From contig OX438759.1 in NCBI GenBank assembly GCA_949316235.1, positions 9,747,118 to 9,811,117 of the forward strand: a stretch of DNA of 64,000 nt, given 5' to 3'. Below, one piece after another: positions 38,087 through 49,800 of the stretch. The position numbers were made by a program, and so were the translations under genes. This DNA is from Oegoconia quadripuncta. Lineage: Eukaryota; Arthropoda; Insecta; Lepidoptera; Autostichidae. Below the pieces are notes generated by a model, which was not told the DNA's origin, did not search any database, and was given only the letters and a program-made list of their open reading frames with translations. Within the stretch, counting starts at the first letter, position 1, and each line of letters starts with the position of its first letter.

Positions 38087-38475
38087 ATACAAGTCAAGAT
38101 CAAACTAAATTTTATTGCTCATTCAGTTCATATGTTGTTTTGATTACCTTATCGATTTAACTATTTATGGAGGCAATGGTGTCGATTCGGATGTACAACA
38201 ACTAAACTAAAACCAGTTTTAGAGTAGTACTGTCTCTTTCTCCCTGGAACAGTACGATGCGACGCCACCACGACGTTGTTTTTTTATAATAATATATTGA
38301 TGTATAATTAATTTAATATGAATTTAAATGTAACATAAATTAATATTATTTTTTAATTAAATGTAAATATTAATTATTTGAAAATTTGCACGCCTTAGTA
38401 GGCAGATTTTGTAGGGACGGAGAGATAATACCAACTTATAATGTACCCAGAATCCAAGCAAATAAATGTAATTTC

Positions 38476-38500
38476 ATTTCATTTCATTTCATTTCACTGT
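38476..38500. repeat. ATTTC microsatellite
   Basis: Five tandem ATTTC units at the end of an AT-rich segment that starts near 38280; possibly the tail of a retroposed element. Confidence 0.7.
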
Positions 38501-39062
38501 TACCCTTTTAAAACTCCGTTAATGATTTACATGATGAAACCTGTAATTTGCCTTAGATTTTGCATACTATGTAATGTTTATACGTTTCTGTAACTTTTCT
38601 TTCGTTTCTTTAATGAACTAAAAATTTATTAAAAGATATTGCATTTTAAAAGGGTATCGATTCAATATAAATACGTATATTTAGGTACGTGTTTCAGATT
38701 AGCTCATTATGCCATCTCCTTCGCCATTGGTCGACTTAAACAGCTGATACCCTACAAATTCGTCTAATTTAACGGTTGTTAAATTTTAATTGTAAATTTA
38801 TAGTTAGCGAAGAAATTTAATACCATTGAAGTTAGACAATTAGAGGGCAGATCAAAAACAAAGATAATCAGATCATCAACGCAATCTAGTACTTCACTCA
38901 TATTAAGGTCGAGCATACGTCAAGCTAACACTGCCAGTAAAAGCTGAGCTGAGCTGCAATGGCGCGCTCATACAACCAGCGGACGGTCCAAAGATTGAAT
39001 TGAAGTCTGATGTGCGGTCGACTGTGCAGTCTCTAAACTCTCCTTAAGTTTAAAACAAGTCT

Positions 39063-39648
39063 TAGGCCCATATTAAATCGATCTAGAGATTGCGTCTCAC
39101 TTTCAATACAATTTTTTGATACTGTTTTAATTCGCAACAGATTCTCAAGCTCCAACTTAAGGTGATCTCAATCTTTAGAACGGTTTATTAATGCGGGCCT
39201 TAGGGCCGTATTAATAAATCGATCTTGAGATTGAGATCGCGTCTCAGTGTCAATACCATTTTTTTGATACTGTTATGATATGCAACAGATTCTCAAGCGT
39301 CAACTTAAGGTCATCTCTATCATGAAAATAGGTCACTAATACGGGCCTAAGGCCCATTTTTCGGAATGTTGCTCAAGCGGAGATCTGCGCTTGAGCAAAG
39401 TAAGAAAGAGGTGCCGCTATACAAGTTACATAAAACAGCCCCTTTTTAACTGTCCTTTATCTGAGATCTCTGCTTGAGTAACATTCTGCAATACGGGCCT
39501 TAGGCCCGTATTAATAAATAGTTCTTGAGATTGAGATCGCGTCTCAGTCTCAAGACCATTTTTCTGATGCTGTTTTAATATGCGACAGATTCTCAAACGT
39601 CAACTTGAGGCCATGTCAATCATGAGAACGGTTTATTAATACGGGCTT
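39063..39648. mobile_element. Array of four abutting MITE units (A-A-B-A)
   Basis: The units are 39063-39201 (A), 39201-39349 (A), 39349-39500 (B) and 39501-39648 (A). Each has inverted ends of the type AGGCCCGTATTAAT. Neighbours meet at fused GGGCCTTAGGCCC junctions with no unique sequence between them. A units contain TTGAGATTGAGATCGCGTCT and GATTCTCAA. The B unit contains GGAATGTTGCTCAAGCGGAG and matches 7714-7868. The array ends about 110 bp downstream of the FAM161 stop codon. Confidence 0.8.
39632..39637 (-). promoter_or_regulatory. Candidate FAM161 poly(A) signal, inside a MITE
   Basis: The first minus-strand AATAAA after the FAM161 stop codon, about 122 nt downstream. It belongs to the terminal TTATTAAT part of MITE unit 4. 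I see no AATAAA or ATTAAA in the intervening sequence. Confidence 0.4.
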
Positions 39649-39758
39649 TGGACTGGCACTATCGCGTTTTGTTATTTCAGGAAGAAAAAGACAGCACAAC
39701 TTAAAAGTGGTTTTAGTTTAGTTATAAATCACGGTTATATTGAATCACGACATTGAAA

Positions 39759-42700
39759 TTATAATTTTCCACGATCACTATCTATCCCAACATCTGAATC
39801 TGACAAATCGTTATCGATTCTATTTAAATATTCACCATTGAATGCTTCAGCTGTATCGTTTATAGACACCTTTCGAGATCGATTTGGACTATTATAATGA
39901 TATGCTTTATTCTTCAAGCTCCGTTTTTTTACTTTACCTAGCGACAGTTGGACGGAGTCTATGAGAGCTGATTGCGTTCGAGGCGTGTAATATCTTTCGA
40001 ATAACATTGGCTGCTGCTGCACCCTTCCGTACATCAACTCCATCTCGTGGAGAAACTCCTCGCGTCTCATCCTTTCCTCATCTCTTCGCGTTTGTAGTCG
40101 CATCGCTATGTCTTCTTCATGACTGAGAAAAAAAATACATGTAATTTAATCTATTATGCTGTAGAGAGGGGGTCAATGCAGATTTAAATGTGGCTGCCCG
40201 CTCTGACTGTAGTAGGCTGTTACTGCGACAGGAAGACTAAGAGGACAAGAAGCATGCCGTGGGAGTGCCGAAAAAGGCTGCGAGAGAATTCGTAGTGAAA
40301 CTTTTGTGTACACCACGGCTATCTCGCGGGGACTTCGCTAATTTCAGAATTAGTTACGCATACGTATGGCGCGGGAAACAAGCTGACTGTATATTCAGTA
40401 ATAGAAATTGTTATAAGACGCTGTTATGTAGAGTGGGCTGATGGGTCTGAACGCCAAATCGCTATGGGTTTCTAAAAGCATGTCCCAAAAGGGATTAATA
40501 GCATCAGAAACTATGAGGTCTGAATAAGCATAGAGAGTTAAGAAATGCGTGCCAAAAAAATTCCCATGGGAGTAGTCTTAATCTTAAGACCCCAATGGTA
40601 TGAATTTGGCGTGACCAGCCACGCACGCCACGCACGGGTATGCACCAGAACACCTTTAAAACATGGTTTAATAAACACATACTTACATATCAACGTAATA
40701 AACTGTTAAAATATTTATGGGTACTTAGATCTCACGTCATGGATTAGTATTATACAATTTATATAAAATGGATAACTGTAATTGGCGTTAGGGTTATATG
40801 TACTGTAAAATATTATTTTCGTCACAGCTGTTATCACGATGAAATAAATGAACTTAAGTTAAACAAGTTCTACATTAACAATACTTTTAAAAACATGCGT
40901 TTAATGCTCCATCATGATTATCACATAATATTAGGTATTCTAGCACAAAGACAGTGACAATTTTCTGAGTCCATTTTCTGACCCTCGTCGTTATGTGTAA
41001 TGGAAAGTGCTCATGGCAACAAAACAAACTAATCCAAATTCTAATCCCTCCGTCATCAGATCAGCTCAATGGTACCATAATATTGGATTGTCACCGAACT
41101 TATGTAAATATGCCAAATTTCAGCTCAAACAAATACCAGCAAGTAGTTGAAAAATGCTTTGTAAATTTTGAAACTGACAACTTACATACGATCATTGGAA
41201 ACTAAACAAAAGCTTGTAAAAATAAAGAATCGGCCAGAAAAACCAAGATGTTCGATGGGGCCTTGTGAGTATAGTCTATGTTTTCTCTAAGAAACACGGT
41301 TACAAACTCCTCGACTCGGCCGTAACTCTTAAAATAATCCGTGATTAACATAGGTAGTACTTAACTATAGGACAAGTCCAAGTCAAGACCCGGGGAGTGG
41401 CTGTTAGAGTAAATACTAGTTTCGAATTTTAATACTTTAAATGAATTAGATTTCAAAAGACTAAGGATTAAGCATAATAATTGTAGTTACTTGTTTTTAA
41501 CTAGATGCCACGCAGGTTTCGAGCGCAGTTGACGGTTTCGGTGTCTCATCTCGAGGCGTCTGTGTTGTTCCTCTAATCGCAGAGTCTCTTCCAGATTAAA
41601 TTTTCGCCTGACCGCTTCAGCTCTCAACAAAGCAGCAAGGTTTGATCTTCCCGCTGCAGCCGCCCGAAGGTCGAGTGCTGAATAAACTCTGCCTCTACCT
41701 CCATCACCAGTGTAGGCAACACTGTCAGTGCTTTTGCTTTCCTGGTACATTTTCCTAGCTACATCTTGTATCTGAAATGTATAAAAAGAAAGAAATATAC
41801 CAACGTAAATAATTTTATTATACTTACCTAAATTATTTCGACCGTACATACTTTCTTAGCCGCTCTATCAGCAGTATTAAAGTGGAAAGGTTGAGGACTC
41901 GTAGTAATAAAATCTTCTTTAAGAAACTTATCACGTTTCTTTTTTTCTTTGGTAGGACTTGGGCATCTTCTTTGGTCTGATGACGTCACAGATTGTGCAC
42001 CTGGTGAGGGGTCGATGGGCAGGTCACTGTGCGCTGCTGGGGTCGAAAGCCGACTACGGTCACGGACTGCCATTGATCCAGGTGGACAGGCGTTACGTAG
42101 CATTTCCTCAGCCCTGATACGACGGTTCATATTCCTGAACATAATTTCAAAACAGGCATGAAAAATTATGATTTCTTACGAAATTAATCCACTTGATAAG
42201 CTCTGTTACCTAAAAAACTCCTCTTCCTTCATCTTGTCGTAAAAGTAGTTGGAAAATAGATTCTTCGGAACAGGTCGTGCTTTGAATCTTTTCCTCTTTT
42301 TGGTCTTCGGCTGTACGTGGGTAGCTCGCTCGCAATGACCAGTGAGGCCCTTTTCTTCTTTCTTAGTGAAATTAAACGGCTTCATTTTTGCTCGGAGATC
42401 AGCTTCGCTATTTATCTTTGTGATTGCTCTCCTGTAGGATGAAAGTTCCCATAAATCTTCATGCTACATAAATAGCATAGTGTCATATTACTTACGTATT
42501 AAACTTTGGGCGTTACGAGGGTAACTATGGTGTCAGGTAAAGTGACTGTATCACTATACATGTATAGTAATTTTGAATAGGGTAACTATTTGCTTATTTG
42601 GAATTAAGGATTGGTACGTACATACCAATTTCCTCCCGGGTTTTAGGTACCATACTATGCCTCAGGGCAGCAACCTAACAGGTATCTACCGAGAGATATG

Positions 42701-44568
42701 TAATGCCTAAAGTGATAATTCTTCTATTAATTTGTATAGTCGCAACGAATAATTGAACATAGTACAAAGGAATTGTTTATTTATTACTTTACTTTGATAC
42801 TAGCGACTATCCACCAATTTTTTTTTACATGTACAAGTATTGTACTGTCTATAAGCCTATAATTCGACGTATAGTGTTTGAACGACACAACAAAGTGGGT
42901 ACGTAAAGCAGCACTCTTTCTATTTTATGAAGACACTTAGGCGCTATACACTCTATATTTGCGAATATGATAGCTCTGTATAGCACAACACGAATAGAAT
43001 ATAATAAATAAGTAATGTAGATATAATAACTAAAACAAAATGTTGAAAGTTCATAATGCTTTATAATAAATCCCTAACCTCAAAGGTAAATAGCACTGTA
43101 CTGGGCAAAGTCTGACTCAAATATTTTCCACGTACCTATCTAAATTATCTAATGTGAATTTCTAACTTTAGGTACTAAGAGCAAAAAATAATACCATAAG
43201 TAACAACATAAATAATATATAAGTAATGGTGCGGTACCATAAAGAGAAGATTTACAGAATTCTAGACATGAAAAAGAAAAACGTAATACAAGCCTTTAGA
43301 AATCTGCGACAAAACAACTGACACTTAACTTATTAAAATTAAAATATATAAGTGAAAACTAATAAGAAGCATTACAGGGTGCTCGTGCGTGTGTGAAAAC
43401 CTCATGGCCCGATCTTCGAGAATCTTGTCGTAGAGAGGAATTCTCGACTCTATGGGAACTGGATTAGCTCTAAACTGCCTCCTCTCACATTTCTGGTGCA
43501 GCATGTCTTCAGAGAAAGATTTGCGAAGACTTCGTAAATCATTCACCATACGTTCGTCTTCATCCCTAAAAAGTGGCCTAACTACTTATAATAACATTTT
43601 CAAATGAAGAATACAACTAAATTATGATAGATAACGAACCTTTCGGTCATTTTAAAAGGTTTAGGTATAGTAATACTTTTACGTCTTCCTAGAGGGGTTT
43701 CTGTTCGTCTAGTCCTTAAAGGACTTGACGGCATACTTTGAGTTTTGAAATCATCACCTATGTCTATTTTACTGAGGCTCGAATATTTCTTTCTTTCAAA
43801 AAATTTATCGAACTTTCGATCTACTTCGCTCTTATTCTCAATATTTGCATCGTCCCAAGTTATAGAACAAGCAGATTGGATCCTCTTAGGTCGATAATTT
43901 TTAATTACAGGATTTTCTTCGCCTTGATCTGTATTTGTGGTTAGTTTAGAATCATCATAATTATTCTTCCCGATACTATCAGCGTTTGCTGATTTGTGTA
44001 AAGATTTGTTTGCGGATGCACCGCTAATCTTTCTTGGTAAAAGATTAGCATAATTTGACATTTTGCCTGCATCATTGATTTTTCCGTTGTCCAATGTATC
44101 AATATTCTTTTTATCTGTTGAATTTCTTCTTCTCGTCATATAGTTTGTATTAGATTTGCTTTTGTTTTTCACCGCAGAGGGAAGTTGATCATTATCATTT
44201 GTTTTAGTAATAACAAGTTCGGGTGTTTTAAAATGATAAGAGGAATCGTCTATGTGGTCTGCAGCGAGTCCTAACATAATTTTTTTCTTATGTCTTAATG
44301 ATTTTAGTGTGGAATAAAATTGTTCTGTGGGTAAATGATTAATGTCACTATAATCGGGAATGCTCCGATAGAAATCTTTCAATTTTTCGGCGTCCACGTC
44401 AGCCGTAGACACAGAACAGGTCGTCGTAGAAACCGAATCAATAGAACATTGCTCCGCCTTCACACATTTCATTTTACGTTCATAAGCCGATTTGGGCATC
44501 TTAGTTATTGGATCGAGCGGAACATTGAGGCACGAGTTAGCGAAAACACTAGTGTGATGCTTCATCAT
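39759..44568 (-). CDS. Fam161: FAM161 family centriolar/ciliary protein, 6 exons
   Basis: Exons in transcript order are 44568-43640, 43565-43401, 42431-42210, 42134-41852, 41771-41491 and 40122-39759. Phases are 2,2,2,0,2; 2244 nt give 747 aa. The long first exon encodes a low-complexity, Ser/Asn/Lys-rich N-terminus. The rest carries the series of short motifs typical of FAM161 (UPF0564): PKPFKMTER near 302-310, FRANPVP near 341-347, MKPFNF near 381-386, RFKARPVP near 413-420, KEEEFFR near 433-439, QPFHF near 520-524, and a charged helix ending QQQPMLFER near 662-670. Known vertebrate relatives (FAM161A/B) bind microtubules at the centriole and connecting cilium; human FAM161A loss causes retinitis pigmentosa. 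I cannot assign A versus B. The length is close to the vertebrate proteins. No canonical poly(A) signal lies between the stop and the MITE array downstream (see findings). Confidence 0.88.
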
Positions 44569-46816
44569 TACGAATGATTAACTGAAACGCCATTATTAAC
44601 ACCTTGTAATACACCGGACGCAGGTGTAAACCTTTTGTTATGTGAAACGTCGTCAAGACAACCGTTTCATACCTAGGTACCGATACCGATTTCACATTTT
44701 AATTGTAATAATATTGACATATTATAATTAAGTACCTACATTTTTAATGTATGTTCGTGTTAATGTAATAGTTTTTTTGAATATAGGTAAATTTTTTTGA
44801 AAAATAAACTAAGTCAATTACGTCATTATTCTATTTCCCAAGAAATAGAATGAAAAATACGTGGGACACTCAGAAATTTTGCGAAACTAAAAAAATATAT
44901 TCTATGGGTAACTTTTTTATTAGGTACTTAATCTTTTCAACGAACTCTCCACTAGCTCTGTACAAAGTTTCATGCGTCTGAGCCTATTTTCAAAACACTT
45001 TTTCCAGTCTGCTTCAGACACCTCTTCTACAGTCTTCTCAAACGCTTACAGCGCGTCTTCCGGCCCTGAAAACTGTATATCTCTTTGAGTTGATTTTTTA
45101 TTTTTGGGAACAAACAGACGTCAAACGGGACTAAGTCAGGGCTGGAAGGATGGTGAGCCAGGAGTTTGACCGGTGTGCTGTCCAGGAGGTCCCTCGTTTT
45201 GATAGCTGAGTGCGCTGGCGCGTTGCCGTAGCGAAGCAGCACCCCACGGAGTCCTATGTTCGGTCGCTTGTTGCTCACAGAGCACTGAAATCTCTGACAA
45301 GCATTTAGTAGTATACCATTTAGCATTGATGCTGCTTTGATTTCGTAAAGGTATTGAAACCAAGTACCCAGTCAAGTTGAAAATACACAGTTGCTTTAGA
45401 AGGACCTTCATAGCTAAATACCATTTGAAGTCTATCATACGATTCCTCCGGTTTCAAGCGACATTTGAAATCATAAAAATTATTCGTGGAGTGGGTAGTC
45501 AACGTGAAAAAATGTTCAACGGTTGGAATGTGCAGGGGTCAAAATGTCCATATGGACCGGTTGTCCATGTAGCAAAAGTATGAACGTCAAAATGTGCAAT
45601 GGTTGAAATGGCCTGGAGTTAATATGTATAATAGCTAACGTGAACACATGTTTAAATGCATCAAGGTAAAAAAGTACAAGAGTTGAAAGGAAGATGAGAA
45701 TGATGAAAATGAGACTCGACAATTTAAATTAGCTCGTAAAAAGTGGAGGGAAATTTTGAAATCGTGGTTTTTACAATAAATTACAACTGGCCGTGTCTCA
45801 TATATAAAAACTTTTTCACAAACTTTCTGCGTGGTATCGTAGTAGTAGTTATGTACATGTACGTGTCCCTTGGCCATAGAGATAACTATTATTCCTTCGT
45901 CATTGCCCTTGGCGCAGCAGAGACATTTTCTCAATACTCGGATGGAAGTATGGAGAAGGTTCCTTTGCCTTTTAAAAGTTATAAATTAAGACAAATTTAA
46001 ATTAAGGTTGTGCATGTCTCAAAAACCAGCGATATCGATATAATATAAGGTGGTTAACCGACAGATGTAGATTAGGCAGATTTATTTCATGACGTGCAAC
46101 TAGAAATCAACTCCGGTCAATTTCAATAAAGTATGGACCTGGATGGATGGCTTTTTTTTATCTTTATTTACCAAACTTATTACATTTCGTCTTATGTAGT
46201 TTGTATTTACATAACGTTTTTTTATATTGGCTCACTCGACAGGAGCACAAATGTCGCCTAAATAGGCTGACAGCAATAGTAGGAATAACGAAATAGAAGT
46301 AGGGAAACCTGGATATATGAATATGTGGTTGTTTATTCCCCAATCATGTTATAATGCCTGACCGGACTATAGACTTGCGTTCATTTAAAAATAATAATTA
46401 AAGTCTAAACTTGATTTTAATAAAAAAACCTAAGTGCCTAATTCGCAATCATGCTAATTTTTTAATTAACTTTAGCGCGATAACATCCAAGTGGTCTCTG
46501 CATTCAAATGAGTGTTGATTCACCCATAGGCAAAATGTTTAAGTAATATTTTATTGTTACAACTCATCTTATAAGTCATGTTTGGTTTGACTTGAATGGC
46601 TATGAATTACATAAAAGACTATCGATATATTGACTGCATCACTAGCTATGTCAGATATCAAGATGAGAGAGATGGATGACATTTATTTTATTATCTGCAG
46701 ACCGACCAGTCTGGAAGTCATTCTGCCCTATTTATTTATTTACAGACTGATTTGTTGATAAACGAAGAAAATTTTTGGAATCCCATCAGAGTTTTGTTTA
46801 TAAGTAGAAAACGGAA
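44569..46816. other. Spacer between divergent FAM161 and COQ6
   Basis: A head-to-head spacer of 2.2 kb holding both promoters and the mariner relic. Nothing else was recognised; the open frames at 45.4-46.0 kb lack coding character. Confidence 0.5.
44855..45510 (-). pseudogene. Broken mariner-family transposase
   Basis: The N-terminal part (45502-45350) shows the mariner-type CRLKPEESYDRLQMVF region. The C-terminal part (about 45326-45030) carries the YGNAPAHSA and PSSPDLVPFDVCLFP motifs, corresponding to the second and third catalytic Asp of the D,D34D triad. The middle, with the first Asp, is missing, and the frame shifts at least once near 45250. It is therefore internally deleted and inactive. 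It lies just upstream of FAM161. Confidence 0.8.
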
Positions 46817-49800
46817 ATGTTAAAAAGTAGAGGCATCCAACTACATTATTTATTTGCATCGCCCATAAAACACAATGCAAGGACTTTACCTTCTATTCGT
46901 AAATTGTGCACCAGGAAGAATGAAAATTTTAAAGGAAAGTATGATATTATTATTGCCGGTGGAGGAATGGTAGGGTGCACATTGGCATGCTCTTTAGGTA
47001 AGACAACTTTAAAACACAATGTTAGAACTTCCGAGATCAACAGCCTTTATATTCCTACTGTTCACATCGCAGCCTCCACTCATTAGAAGGGAGTATGAGG
47101 GTTAGACTATCACAAGTTCGAATTTTTATTTCTAAATTTTATTTTCCCGAACAGTAAGTAAATGCCTTTTTTAATTTCCTATATTATTGTTTTCCAGAAA
47201 AACCCTGTCCATAAATTTAAAATTCAGATTTTTAATTTGCCCTTTTTTGTATTTCCAATGTGTTATAACGGAGAACAACGACTTTCCATAGCCACGAAAA
47301 CCACATTATTATATTATATTTGTTCTCCAAATTTTTAAAAACCATATTGTTAAGCCTAAAATAATTTTGAAGCAAATAATTATTCTATTTGCCACTTTGC
47401 TATTTTGTGTAATACACAATTTGCAGTCAAGCATGCATGCAGTATAAATTCTGTAAGTGCAATGGCTGCGGCTGCTACACTTGCACAGGACAAACAAAAC
47501 ACACTAGGTGTGCCACGAGGTTGCATGGGTCCTAACCCTGAATTAGGACTTCTGTAATTTCTGATTATTTAAAATTTAAATTTGTCATAATTTAGAAATT
47601 GTGTTGTGGTGTTATAATACTTTGGTTTTTTTGAAAATCTGTAGTCTTATGATATTATGTCAAAACAACTGTTGTTAAAGGTAAAATATTTATTTTATAA
47701 ATCTGGTTACAGTATTTCTTGAAGTGGAAGCATTTATGTCAAATAAAATTATGTAAAAGGGATTATATAGATATTAAAACTTCTACAAATAGTTTTCGAA
47801 CTTTTAAAACATCAATAGGTTACTGAGTAGGTATGAGCCATTATCCACGGTTTGGAATGGGGATTGATTTCAATTGATGACCTACAGAAGCAGATTGAAA
47901 ACACTAAGGTGACCACTAATTTGATACAACTTCACTAATCAATCCCCATTCCGAACCGTGGATTGATTAGTGGAGTTCTATCAAATTAGTGGTCACCTTA
48001 GTGTTTTCAATCTGCCTCTGTAGGTCATCGATGCCATCAATTGAAAACAAATAGTACCAACTGTTTTACTTTTCCTCAAAACACTTGTAGGTAAAGGAAA
48101 TGCCACTGGTGGTCACCCATTCAAAGATTAGACATTGCTGAAGTTAGTTAATAGACCACTGAAATCTCTCCATTGCTGCGATGCCCGTTTCGAGATAATT
48201 GAACTACTAAAAATTGGTAAAATAGCTCTTGCATCGGTATTTGCCTTTCTAACTTCATTGTTTTCATTTTCATCCAAAATTAGATTTTTGGTCAAGCTCA
48301 TCTTGACAATAGCTCAATAAGTACTTACTCATTGATTATTCCATAAGATAGAATTAAAGTCTTGTTTAGAGTATAGTTAATTCGACACTGAGGCATAACA
48401 ATTAAATTCAAAGGATAAGCTATAGGAATATGACAGATATGCATTCAAATAAAAAATAAATTAATAATAAGATATTTATTCATCTTTTATATCTTTCAGA
48501 TAGCAGCTTTTCTGAGTCCATTCATCTCAACTCTGTCCTAGTTCTAATAAACTCTTTGTTTAACAAAGTGTAATAAATTTTGAATGAATTTTGTATGAAA
48601 AAAAGATTCATCTCAAAATTAATTAACAAAACTAAGAGTTTAATAGAACAGGACAGAGTTGAGATGAATGGACTCAGAAAAGCTGCTGATTTTTCGTCTC
48701 CTCCAGCAGATTAGTTGCCCGTGACATTGCCCATGAACCCATCGCCATTGAAACATACAAGTCTAGTATAGATGTTTCTTGGTGTAATCTCTTAGTAGCC
48801 ATTTACAACACCCACGGGAAGAGAAAGGTTGTTTCTATTCTTTTTACATGTCAAAACCATAAAGCACAAAGTGCTCATAATAAGTCAACCAACTTATAAC
48901 ATGTAAAAGGGTCATAGAAACTACATACCAATGTAACAAAATAAATAAATTGCCAAAATAGCTTGTATATTAATATGTATATTCTGACTATGGAATACTA
49001 CAATGCGTGATCTGACACGCACTTGGCCTTTAACTTGTCCTTGAATTTTCCCTATTTGCTTATGTATTCAATGTAGCTCCTATTAATAACCCATGGCAGC
49101 TAACTAAAAAACTTGAATCACCCTGCTGCTTCATTAACCTATTAATAGAATCATGCCTTAAGATCTTAGGTAGGTAAGCACTATCAAATCTACACTTCTA
49201 CATATACTATAATTGCGATATAGCGATAAGCGAATCTGTCTGTTTGTTGTCACAAATGAGCATCTGAACTGATCGTATTGAAATTTTTTGCTGACTATGG
49301 TGTAGCCAAGAGGAAAGTGAACCAGCGCCAAACCGATTAGGAGTCGAAGTGGTCGCCTTGGCCGAATTCGGTCGGAACCATCAGGATTGGACAAGTAGGA
49401 AGTCGTTAAATTCGTACTGATCCCGGGAGTGTCATGGGGTAAATATGACGTCATGATATATCCAATAGCAGCCATTTTGTCACCCTTAACAACAAATAAG
49501 TCCAGCCAGATCATAGAGATGATCTTTAATTAATTTGGCGCACTAAACATGCAGGGCTCGACGAAAGCAATTCATAAACGGGTACCTACATTGGTACTTG
49601 TTTTTGAAGTACTTTATAAAGAAAGTTCTAAATAATAATGTAAAAAAAATATAAAAATTAAAGTTATACAATAATTTGACTAAATGAAAACTTTAACATC
49701 TATACATAATGTCACGACCTTTATACCAAATGGAATGGTCAGAGATAGATATCCAAAACATATGCGTTTGGATATTACAAGCATTCACTTTTTTTGTAAT

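Noticed and set aside
43738..44577. Plus-strand frames within the first FAM161 exon
   Set aside because: Shadows of the long minus-strand coding exon.
49158..49514. 118-codon minus-strand frame in COQ6 intron 1
   Set aside because: No coding bias; flanking words recur near 50.74-50.88 kb, so it is probably repeat-derived.
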